Shown here: piece after piece, positions 31,135-37,891 of the stretch
How positions within the stretch are numbered: position 1 is the first letter of the stretch
How the letters are laid out: each line of letters begins with the position of its first letter
Source: Sulfurimonas sp.
GTDB taxonomy: Bacteria; Campylobacterota; Campylobacteria; Campylobacterales; Sulfurimonadaceae
Assembly (NCBI RefSeq): GCF_023228785.1
Contig: NZ_JALOAN010000022.1
Location: 1-37,891 of the forward strand
Reading direction: 5' to 3'
DNA: 37,891 nt
Notes under the pieces: generated by a model
Seen by the model: the letters and a program-made list of their open reading frames with translations, nothing else
What the model was told of the DNA's origin: nothing
Database searches by the model: none
Position numbers and translations under genes: made by a program

Positions 31135-31974
31135 ATGTCAAATGAAAAAATTAAAAAATGTCTTTTTCCAGCAGCAGGCTATGGAACAAGGTTTCTACCA
31201 GCTACAAAGGCTATCCCAAAAGAGATGCTACCAGTTCTTACAAAACCACTTCTGCAATATGGTGTTGAAGAGGCTATAGAAGCCGAGATAGAGACTATGG
31301 CGATAGTGACCGGAAGAGGAAAAAGAGCTATTGAAGATCATTTTGACATCTCTTATGAGTTAGAACATCAGATAAAAGGAACTTCAAAAGAGCACTACCT
31401 AACTGAGATCCGAGATGTTATAACAAAGTGTACATTCTCATATACAAGACAGCTTGAGATGAAAGGTTTAGGACACGCTATAGCATGTGGTGAGACACTT
31501 ATAGGAGATGAGCCTTTTGCTGTTATTTTAGCAGATGACTTGTGTGACAATGATGGAGATTCAGTTCTTACTCAGATGGTTAAACTTTACGAGAAATATA
31601 AATGTAGCATCGTAGCAGTCCAAGAGATCCCTCTAAAAGATACTTGTAAGTATGGAGTTATAGCTGGTGAAACTATTGAAGAGGATATCATAAGGGTGAG
31701 TGATATGGTTGAAAAACCACAACCTGAGGATGCTCCATCTAACTTAGCCATCATAGGAAGATATATACTAACTCCTGATATTTTTGACATTTTAAAGAAA
31801 ACAAAAGCTGGAAAAGGTGGAGAGATTCAAATTACTGACGCCCTACTAGCTCAAGCTAAAAAAGGTGGCGTAATTGCCTATAAGTTCAAAGGCAAAAGAT
31901 TTGATTGTGGTAGTGTTGATGGTTTTGTAGAGGCTACAAACTACTTTTATGATAAACAAAAAATGGATAAGTAG
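31135..31974 (+). CDS. galU: UTP-glucose-1-phosphate uridylyltransferase
   Basis: GalU makes UDP-glucose for envelope sugars. It has the nucleotidyltransferase start CLFPAAGYGTRFLPATKAIPKEMLPVLTKPLLQYGVEEA, the acidic ADDLCD metal site, EIPLKDTCKYGVIAG, VEKPQPEDAPSNLAIIGRYIL and GGEIQITDAL. It is 279 aa, normal. Its stop is directly followed by the trpG/pabA ATG. Confidence 0.96.
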   Translation: MSNEKIKKCLFPAAGYGTRFLPATKAIPKEMLPVLTKPLLQYGVEEAIEAEIETMAIVTGRGKRAIEDHFDISYELEHQIKGTSKEHYLTEIRDVITKCTFSYTRQLEMKGLGHAIACGETLIGDEPFAVILADDLCDNDGDSVLTQMVKLYEKYKCSIVAVQEIPLKDTCKYGVIAGETIEEDIIRVSDMVEKPQPEDAPSNLAIIGRYILTPDIFDILKKTKAGKGGEIQITDALLAQAKKGGVIAYKFKGKRFDCGSVDGFVEATNYFYDKQKMDK

Positions 31975-32544
31975 ATGATTTTAATGATTGATAACTATGA
32001 TAGCTTTACTTACAATATAGTTGAATATTGTAGAGAACTAGGAGCAGATCTCAAAATTATTAGAAATGATGAGATGAGCTTAGAAGAGATAGAGGCACTA
32101 AAACCTGAAAAAATCATTATATCACCTGGCCCTGCTACTCCTAATGATGCTGGTGTAACACTTGAAGTAATAGAGCACTTTAAAGATATAGTGCCGATTT
32201 TAGGGATCTGTTTGGGCCATCAAAGTATTGCACAAACTTTTGGAGGAGATGTAGTTCGTGCAAAAAATATGATGCATGGAAAAACTTCAACAATGAAAGT
32301 AGTAAAAGAGTGCGAGATATTTAAGGATATTCCAAAAGAATTTATAGCTACAAGATATCACTCTTTGATAGTTGATAAAGATAGACTCTCAAATGATATT
32401 GAGCCAACAGCATATAGCACAGACGATGGAGAAATCATGGCTCTAAAGATAAAAGATAGAGCCATCTATGGAGTTCAGTTTCACCCAGAGTCCATTATGA
32501 GTGAGTATGGACATAAAATAATAGGAAATTTTTTAAAACTATGA
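31975..32544 (+). CDS. pabA: Glutamine amidotransferase of anthranilate/aminodeoxychorismate synthase (TrpG/PabA)
   Basis: It releases ammonia from glutamine for chorismate amination. The opening IDNYDSFTYNIVEY, the SPGPATPNDAG loop, the nucleophile cysteine in GICLGHQSIAQ, RYHSL, and the His-Glu pair in GVQFHPESIMSEYG are all present. It is 189 aa. A TrpG cannot be told from a PabA by sequence alone. It is not next to trpE or pabB here, which slightly favours PabA or a shared subunit. It overlaps the next gene by 4 nt (ATGA). Confidence 0.9.
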   Translation: MILMIDNYDSFTYNIVEYCRELGADLKIIRNDEMSLEEIEALKPEKIIISPGPATPNDAGVTLEVIEHFKDIVPILGICLGHQSIAQTFGGDVVRAKNMMHGKTSTMKVVKECEIFKDIPKEFIATRYHSLIVDKDRLSNDIEPTAYSTDDGEIMALKIKDRAIYGVQFHPESIMSEYGHKIIGNFLKL

Positions 32545-33734
32545 GATATAAAATCATCTTATTCTTAATCCTAGGAATAGATGCCACGATACTTCTCTTT
32601 GAGACATCTTCACTCTCCATCTCCTATGCAGAATCCATGATTTTGTATGAAGAGTTCTCTTTTTTAAGCCTTTTAGCAAAAATTTCCATCTACTTTTTTG
32701 GTACAAATGACTTCGCTCTTAGACTCCCAATGATAATACTCCATCTTTTTAGTGCAATACTGCTTTATAAAATATCAAAAGAGTATGTGCAAAAAGAAAA
32801 AAATAGACTATGGCTAGTTCTTGTTTTTGTTCTTTTGCCAGGAGTTGTAAGCTCAGCCATCATACTTAATAGTGCAGGGCTCATTATATTTGGACTTCTA
32901 CTTTTTGTTTATATATATAAAAATTTCTCTATAAAATACACATATTTTCTTTTAAGCCTCTATGTTTTAGTAGCAGGAGAGTTTGTCTATCTCTTTTTAG
33001 CACTTGGTATCTATGCCATCTATAAAAAAGAGAAAAACTTTTTCATCTTCAATATAAGTGCGTTTTTTATCTCAATATTTTTATATGGAGTCGATTCAAA
33101 CGGAGCTCCGCAAGGACACTTCTTAGATGCAATGGGCGTTTATACTGCAATATTTACCCCTATAGTATTTATCTACTTGTTTTATGTGTTATATAGAAGA
33201 TATTTAACTAAAAATATAGAAATATTATGGTTTATAGCAACAATACCATTTTTATTGTCTTTGATTTTATCTTTTAGACAAAGGATAGGATTAGAGGTAT
33301 TTGCACCATATCTTATATTAGCACTACCATTAGCTGCTCAAACATTTTATCACTCATATAGAGTCAGACTAAAGATGTTTAGAACAAAGTATAGATTAAT
33401 ATTTACAATAGCACTTATCTTTCTTGCGTTAAACACTTTAGTAGTTTTTTTTAACAAAGAACTTTATCCATATATGAATAAACCTCAAAATCACTTTGCA
33501 TACAATATGCATGTTGCAAAAGAGTTGGCAAAAGAGCTTAAGAACAGAGGTGTTGAGTGTGTCGATACTGATTATAAAATGTCGAGTAGATTGCGCTTCT
33601 ATGGTGTAACTAATTGCAACACTTATAAGTTGAAAGAAGTTTCAAAACTTTCAACAAATAAAAGCACTGTAACAATTAGTTACAAAAATAGAGCTGTTTA
33701 CTACGGGAGTGTTACTAAAGTAAACACTAATTAA
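32541..33734 (+). CDS. Polytopic membrane protein, glycosyltransferase family 39-like
   Basis: The 397-aa product has about nine to eleven hydrophobic helices. Its start resembles PMT/ArnT-type transferases: a first helix, then a short loop with ISYAESMILY in the place of the DExxY catalytic loop, then GTNDFALRLPMIILHLFSAILLYKIS, which is characteristic of this superfamily. The catalytic acidic pair is reduced to a single Glu, so activity or substrate may differ. The C-terminal soluble part is short (about 80 aa) and basic. It follows galU and the amidotransferase; a role in envelope glycosylation is inferred. Coupled to pabA by ATGA. Confidence 0.65.
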   Translation: MRYKIILFLILGIDATILLFETSSLSISYAESMILYEEFSFLSLLAKISIYFFGTNDFALRLPMIILHLFSAILLYKISKEYVQKEKNRLWLVLVFVLLPGVVSSAIILNSAGLIIFGLLLFVYIYKNFSIKYTYFLLSLYVLVAGEFVYLFLALGIYAIYKKEKNFFIFNISAFFISIFLYGVDSNGAPQGHFLDAMGVYTAIFTPIVFIYLFYVLYRRYLTKNIEILWFIATIPFLLSLILSFRQRIGLEVFAPYLILALPLAAQTFYHSYRVRLKMFRTKYRLIFTIALIFLALNTLVVFFNKELYPYMNKPQNHFAYNMHVAKELAKELKNRGVECVDTDYKMSSRLRFYGVTNCNTYKLKEVSKLSTNKSTVTISYKNRAVYYGSVTKVNTN

Positions 33735-33780
33735 ATCTATAGAGCATAGCTAAGTAAGTAGACATAGTATTTTAATAACA

Positions 33781-33816
33781 TGTGTTAGAATTGCACACAA
33801 ATAACAAAATAGGGAG
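33781..33816 (+). promoter_or_regulatory. Possible promoter or operator upstream of aclB
   Basis: TGTGT (33781-33785) and ACACA (33795-33799) are inverse complements around 9 nt that include TAGAAT (33786-33791), a possible -10 box. A ribosome site AGGGAG (33811-33816) follows. The overlap of symmetry and -10 suggests regulation of the reductive TCA genes. The arms are short and no regulator is recognised. Confidence 0.35.
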
Positions 33817-33822
33817 TTGCAA

Positions 33823-35160
33823 ATGGCTCAAAAAGCGATTAGAGAATATGATGCAAAGTCGATTTTAGCAAAGCATTGGGATAAATATTTTCCAGATTTT
33901 ACTTATGCTTACGAAACGGTAATAGTTCAAAATGGATCAGAATTAAAAAAAGCCGCAAAAGAAAACACATGGTTAAAAGATAAAAAGTTAGTGGCAAAAC
34001 CGGATATGCTATTTGGTAAAAGAGGCAAAAATGATTTAGTTCTTTTTAGAGACTCTAAGCCAGGAGATGTTACTTTAGCAAAAGCCGTGTCTTGGATTGA
34101 TGAAAAGTCATCAAAAGAACAATCAGTATATTTTTCATTTGATGGAGATACTCCTGTAGGTGAAGCAAAGGTTGATATGCTAACTCACTTTATTGTTGAG
34201 CCATTTACTCCACACAAACAAGAAGAAGAGTACTATATCTCAGCTACTTGTGTTGGTGATGCTGATATGCTTTATATGTCTGCAGAGGGTGGCATGGAAG
34301 TAGAAGAGGGCTGGGAAGAAAAAGTAACAGAAGTTGCATTTGATATCACAGAGAGTGAAGAAGAGATAGCTAAAAAGATAAAAGCAAATATCCCTAAAGA
34401 TGTTGCAAAAGAAGATAAAGAAGCATTTACAAAATTTGCAATAGGTTTTTTTAAAGCATATAGAGAGTTAAACTTTGCGTATCTTGAAATAAACCCATTT
34501 GTACTTCAAGGCAAAAAAATAGAACTTCTAGATATGGTTGCAAAACTTGATGATACAGCAGGTTTTATGATGGTAGAAGAGTGGGGTAATGTTGAATATC
34601 CCACTTCATTTGGAATGGAATCAAAATCACCAGAAGTTGAAGCTATAGAAGAAGCTGATGCAAAAACAGGAGCTTCATTAAAGCTTACTTTACTAAAACC
34701 AGATGCTAGAATTTGGACAATGGTAGCCGGTGGTGGGGCTTCCGTTGTTTATGCTGACACTATCGCAGATCTTGCAGGTATAGAAGACTTGGCAAATTAT
34801 GGAGAGTATTCAGGTGGACCAACTACAGGCGAGACAAAGTTCTATGCTGAGACACTACTTGATCTGATGACTAGAAAAAAAGATGCAAAGGGTCGAGATA
34901 AGATCTTAATTATTGGTGGAGCTATCGCTAATTTTACTGATGTTGCTAAAACTTTTACAGGAATTATCCAAGCATTTGAAAACTATGCAGATAAAATGAA
35001 AAAAATCGGGATTAAGATTTATGTTCGCCGTGGTGGACCAAACTATGAAAAGGGTCTAAAAGATATTAAAGAAGCAGCAGATAGACTTGGGCTTTATATA
35101 GAAGTTTATGGACCGGAAACACATGTTACTGACATTGTGCGTATGGCCTTAGCGAAGTAG
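33823..35160 (+). CDS. aclB: ATP citrate lyase, AclB subunit
   Basis: With AclA it cleaves citrate using ATP and CoA to acetyl-CoA and oxaloacetate, the key reaction of the reductive TCA cycle. This subunit has an ATP-grasp fold like succinyl-CoA synthetase beta (KKLVAKPDMLFGKRGKNDLV, YLEINPFVL, ELLDMVAKLDDTA). The citrate-binding part has VAGGGASVVYADTIADLAG, NYGEYSGGPTTGET and YVRRGGPNYEKGLKDI. ATG 33823 is chosen over the in-frame TTG 33817 because AGGGAG ends at 33816 (445 aa). The order aclB-aclA is the Campylobacterota arrangement. Confidence 0.95.
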   Translation: MAQKAIREYDAKSILAKHWDKYFPDFTYAYETVIVQNGSELKKAAKENTWLKDKKLVAKPDMLFGKRGKNDLVLFRDSKPGDVTLAKAVSWIDEKSSKEQSVYFSFDGDTPVGEAKVDMLTHFIVEPFTPHKQEEEYYISATCVGDADMLYMSAEGGMEVEEGWEEKVTEVAFDITESEEEIAKKIKANIPKDVAKEDKEAFTKFAIGFFKAYRELNFAYLEINPFVLQGKKIELLDMVAKLDDTAGFMMVEEWGNVEYPTSFGMESKSPEVEAIEEADAKTGASLKLTLLKPDARIWTMVAGGGASVVYADTIADLAGIEDLANYGEYSGGPTTGETKFYAETLLDLMTRKKDAKGRDKILIIGGAIANFTDVAKTFTGIIQAFENYADKMKKIGIKIYVRRGGPNYEKGLKDIKEAADRLGLYIEVYGPETHVTDIVRMALAK

Positions 35161-35169
35161 GGAGAGAAA

Positions 35170-36984
35170 ATGGCACAATTATTTACTAAAAAAACACAAG
35201 CAATTTTTTGGAACAACAATAAAACTGCAATCCAAAGAATGTTAGATTATGACTATACTATAAAAAGAGAGACTCCATCGGTTGCGGCAATTGTAGCACC
35301 TACTAGTTCAAACAAATTTGAGAAGTTTTTTTATGGTTCAGATGAAATCATGATACCACTTTATAAATCAACTGCAGATGCAAAGCTTGCACAACCACAA
35401 GCTGACGTACTTTTAAATTTTGCATCTTTTAGAACAGCTTATGACGTAACTATGGAAGCATTAGAACTTGGTGGCTTTAAATCTATAATGATAACAGCTG
35501 AGGGAATTCCAGAGAGACTTGCACGCGCTATGAATGCGCATGCAAGAAGTTTAGGTGTAACAGTTATTGGACCTGCTACTGTTGGTGGTATTGCTCCAGG
35601 TGCATTTAAAATTGCAAATGTTGGCGGAACAATAGAAAACATAGTTCAGTCAAAACTTCATCGTGCAGGTTCATGTGGACTTGTAACTCGTTCGGGTGGT
35701 CTGTTTAATGAGCTTTCAAATATTATCTCTTTGAATGCTGATGGCATCGCTGAAGGCGTTGCTATTGGTGGAGATAGATTTGTAGGATCAGTTTTTATAG
35801 ATAATCTACTTAGAATGGAAGCTAACCCTGAAGTTAAATATATGTTACTTCTAGGTGAAGTTGGTGGAACTGAAGAGTATAAGGTTATAGAAGCAGTTAA
35901 AGAAGGAAAACTTAAAAAGCCTATTATTGCGTGGTGTATTGGTACTATTGCTAAGCACTATGATAGTGGCGTTCAGTTTGGACATGCTGGTGCATCTGCA
36001 AATGATGATAAAGAAACAGCAGAAGCTAAAAATGCTGCAATGAAAGCTGCAGGTATTCATGTTCCTGCAGCATTTAATAATTTACCAGAGATAATAAGCG
36101 GTATATATAGAGAACTTCATGCTGAGGGTATTATAAAAGATATTAAAGAGCCATCGTTAAATATTGTACCAAAAACAAGAAGAAGTAAAGAGTTTATCTG
36201 TACAATCAGTGATGATAGAGGTGAAGAAGCACACTATTGTGGTTATCCAATCAGCTCCGTTGCAACGCCAGATACAGGCTTTACAATAGGTGATGTAATG
36301 AGTATTCTTTGGTTTAAAAAGAGATACCCAAGATGGGCAGTTGACTTTTTAGAAACAGTTCTTAAAACTGTTGCAGATCACGGACCTGCAGTCTCAGGTG
36401 CGCATAATGCTAAAGTAACAGCTAGAGCTGGCAAAGATGTTATAAGTTCACTTATTGCAGGATTATTAACAATTGGTCCAAGATTTGGTGGAGCGATAGA
36501 TGGTGCTGCTAAGTACTTTAAATACGCTGATGATAATAAGCTTTCTCCACAAGAATTCTTAGCATATATGAAAAAAGAGGGAGTTCCAATCCCTGGAATT
36601 GGTCATCGTATAAAATCTCTTAAAAACCCAGATTTAAGAGTAGAAGGGCTTAAAAAATTTGCAAAAGAAAACTTTCCATCAACTCCATTGTTAGATTATG
36701 CATTAACTGTAGAACAGTTAACAACATCTAAAAAAGAGAACCTAATACTAAACGTTGATGGAACTATTGGTATCTTGATGGTGGATATGTGGAGATCATT
36801 ATCATATGCTGATGATGAAATCGATGTATTTATAGACGCAGGTGCTTTAAATGCTTTCTTTATTTTAGGCAGATCTATAGGTTTTATTGGTCATATCTTA
36901 GATGAAAAAAGACTTGCTATGCCAATGTATAGACATCCTATGGATGATATACTTTACGATGTTCAAAAAGCTCCAGAGCTTTAA
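35170..36984 (+). CDS. aclA: ATP citrate lyase, AclA subunit
   Basis: The large subunit (604 aa) has a CoA-binding and phosphohistidine part like succinyl-CoA synthetase alpha (FKIANVGGTIENIVQSKLHRAGSCGLVTRSGG and FGHAGASANDDKETAEAKN, with the phosphorylated His in GHAGA). It also has a C-terminal citrate-synthase-like lyase domain (GAHNAKVTARAGKDVISSLIAGLLTIGPRFGGAIDGAAKYF, PGIGHRIKSLKNPDLRV, RSIGFIGHILDEKRL). It starts 9 nt after aclB with GGGAGAG as ribosome site. Together they mark autotrophic growth by the reductive TCA cycle. Confidence 0.96.
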   Translation: MAQLFTKKTQAIFWNNNKTAIQRMLDYDYTIKRETPSVAAIVAPTSSNKFEKFFYGSDEIMIPLYKSTADAKLAQPQADVLLNFASFRTAYDVTMEALELGGFKSIMITAEGIPERLARAMNAHARSLGVTVIGPATVGGIAPGAFKIANVGGTIENIVQSKLHRAGSCGLVTRSGGLFNELSNIISLNADGIAEGVAIGGDRFVGSVFIDNLLRMEANPEVKYMLLLGEVGGTEEYKVIEAVKEGKLKKPIIAWCIGTIAKHYDSGVQFGHAGASANDDKETAEAKNAAMKAAGIHVPAAFNNLPEIISGIYRELHAEGIIKDIKEPSLNIVPKTRRSKEFICTISDDRGEEAHYCGYPISSVATPDTGFTIGDVMSILWFKKRYPRWAVDFLETVLKTVADHGPAVSGAHNAKVTARAGKDVISSLIAGLLTIGPRFGGAIDGAAKYFKYADDNKLSPQEFLAYMKKEGVPIPGIGHRIKSLKNPDLRVEGLKKFAKENFPSTPLLDYALTVEQLTTSKKENLILNVDGTIGILMVDMWRSLSYADDEIDVFIDAGALNAFFILGRSIGFIGHILDEKRLAMPMYRHPMDDILYDVQKAPEL

Positions 36985-36992
36985 TCTTCTAA

Positions 36993-37018
36993 ATTTGAGG
37001 AGTTAAAGCTCCTCAAAT
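36993..37018 (+). terminator. Terminator hairpin after aclBA
   Basis: ATTTGAGGAG (36993-37002) pairs perfectly with CTCCTCAAAT (37009-37018) around the loop TTAAAG. A 10-bp stem 8 nt after the aclA stop fits an intrinsic terminator, although the following T tract is weak (ACTTTCC). Confidence 0.7.
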
Positions 37019-37037
37019 ACTTTCCTACAAATTTTGT

Positions 37038-37071
37038 TATAATTTAATAATTCAGTATTTTTTGCTATAAT
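37038..37071 (+). promoter_or_regulatory. Two -10 elements before the pseudopilin gene
   Basis: TATAAT occurs at 37038-37043 and again at 37066-37071, both in T-rich context. The second is the nearer one, 31 bp before the ATG at 37103. AAAGGTG lies just upstream of the start as ribosome site. Confidence 0.5.
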
Positions 37072-37102
37072 TAGCCACTTTAAAAACCTAAAAAGGTGTC
37101 TT

Positions 37103-37756
37103 ATGAAAAAAGCATTCACTATGATGGAACTGATTTTTGTGCTTATTGTTATTGGTATATTAGCTGCAGTCATAATGCCAGAGATGAAATCGAACAAACT
37201 AAGAGAAGCAGCTATCCAATTAATATCTCATATAAGATATACTCAACATTTAGCTATGGTTGATGATAAGTTTGATGCTACAGATGATAATTGGTATAAA
37301 GGAAGATGGCAAATTGTATTTGGTACATCTAACTTTACAAATGATAGAGTTGCCTATACTGTTTTTTCAGATACTAGTGGGAATAGTACAGGAAACCCTG
37401 ATAACAAAGAGATAGCCATAAACCCAATGAATAAATTCAAGTTACTAACTGGTGGATTTACTGGCAAACTACACACTTCTGATCCAAAAGCAACTAAAGA
37501 ACTAAATATAGGAGAAACATATGGTATTACATCATATTCTTTAGATAAAGGATGCTCAAACGCACGCATAGCATTTGATCACATGGGAAGACCTTTTACT
37601 GGAGATATGAGTTCAACTGGTACTGCGTATCATGCAGGGAGGTTAATTCAAACAGATGCTGGTGGAGATCCTTGTGAAATAACACTTACAAGCAGTGAAG
37701 GAAGTATAGTAATAGCAATTGAGCCAGAAACGGGTTACGCACATATTATAAATTAA
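37103..37756 (+). CDS. Type II secretion/type IV pilus pseudopilin-like protein
   Basis: A prepilin leader is present: MKKA then FTMMELIFVLIVIGILAAVIMP, with cleavage by prepilin peptidase before the Phe and Glu at mature position 5. The hydrophobic helix is followed by a 190-aa periplasmic domain rich in Gly, Thr and Asp, with a cysteine pair (about 151 and 192) that may form a disulfide. It is 217 aa. The first part resembles GspH/FimT-type minor pseudopilins. No other pilus or secretion gene is in the window, so its machine is unknown. It has its own promoter. Confidence 0.85.
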   Translation: MKKAFTMMELIFVLIVIGILAAVIMPEMKSNKLREAAIQLISHIRYTQHLAMVDDKFDATDDNWYKGRWQIVFGTSNFTNDRVAYTVFSDTSGNSTGNPDNKEIAINPMNKFKLLTGGFTGKLHTSDPKATKELNIGETYGITSYSLDKGCSNARIAFDHMGRPFTGDMSSTGTAYHAGRLIQTDAGGDPCEITLTSSEGSIVIAIEPETGYAHIIN

Positions 37757-37891
37757 AAATAGCTAGCTAAAAGCGAGTAATATATATGTAAAAAGCACAT
37801 AGTAAAAACAAATAAAGAACTTCTTTCATCTTTAAGAAGCGATTAAGCTACAACCCCCTATAATTCCCATCCACAAACAAAGAGACCTTGT
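37757..37891 (+). promoter_or_regulatory. Promoter region for a gene beyond the window
   Basis: No gene is seen in the last 135 bases. A perfect TATAAT lies at 37859-37864 in CCCCCTATAATTCCC, only 27 bp from the window end. G/C-bounded -10 boxes of this form are often seen before stable RNA genes in this group, so the next gene may be a tRNA or rRNA, but that is inference. A short CTTCTT/AAGAAG inverted repeat (37820-37839) lies upstream. Confidence 0.4.

Overview
The window looks like chromosome of a Campylobacterota (epsilonproteobacterial) chemolithoautotroph, most like Sulfurimonas or a close relative. The reasons are: AT-rich coding with tightly packed genes; adjacent aclB-aclA (ATP citrate lyase, the marker of the reductive TCA cycle); a cbpA-hspR heat-shock pair; a flgI-flgJ-flgM-flgN-flgK flagellar block with a sigma54-type promoter; an ilvC / holA / rnr neighbourhood as I remember it from Campylobacter; and the remains of a flavocytochrome c sulfide dehydrogenase gene. 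I have no database access, so the genus is an inference.

Layout. 1-4365 (+): end of yidD, yidC, jag, mnmE, ruvX, overlapping or nearly so (membrane insertion and RNA/tRNA housekeeping). 4355-6165: an unknown acidic protein (-) and divergent ilvC (+). 6110-6444: hairpin-rich non-coding DNA with a possible 19-codon ORF. 6445-10148 (-): holA, rnr and an HDOD protein. 10248-13409 (+): an unknown small protein, a GreB-like factor and purL. 13420-14382 (-): pfkA, converging on purL over a shared hairpin. 14536-17562 (+): purH, a rod-shaped RNA candidate, cbpA and hspR, with an HspR operator (HAIR-like) in the cbpA promoter. 17565-21255 (-): murA and a membrane GGDEF-EAL protein. 21366-23009 (+): two unknown genes and an ExoX-like nuclease. 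23010-24150: a palindrome-bounded array of six 20-nt repeats, a C9 tract and a wrecked sulfide dehydrogenase gene. 24239-29236 (+): unknown gene, rsmD-like gene and the flagellar cluster. 29242-33734 (+): ABC permease, AI-2E family protein, galU, trpG/pabA and a GT39-like membrane protein. 33823-36984 (+): aclB-aclA. 37103-37756 (+): a pseudopilin. The window ends in a promoter for a gene beyond it.

How it fits together. AclBA splits citrate to acetyl-CoA and oxaloacetate for CO2 fixation. PurL and PurH are purine synthesis steps and IlvC is a branched-chain amino acid step. HspR probably represses its own operon through the site at 16210-16230. The flagellar block shows the two-tier control typical of this phylum: a sigma54-type promoter before flgI and a sigma28-like promoter before flgM, whose product inhibits sigma28.

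I found no CRISPR, prophage, insertion sequence, toxin-antitoxin or defence locus, and no intact tRNA or rRNA gene. Most of the window is ordinary core chromosome. The parts most worth a second look are the rod-shaped RNA at 16102-16199, the repeat array plus pseudogene at 23046-24091, and the structured intergenic region at 6110-6444.
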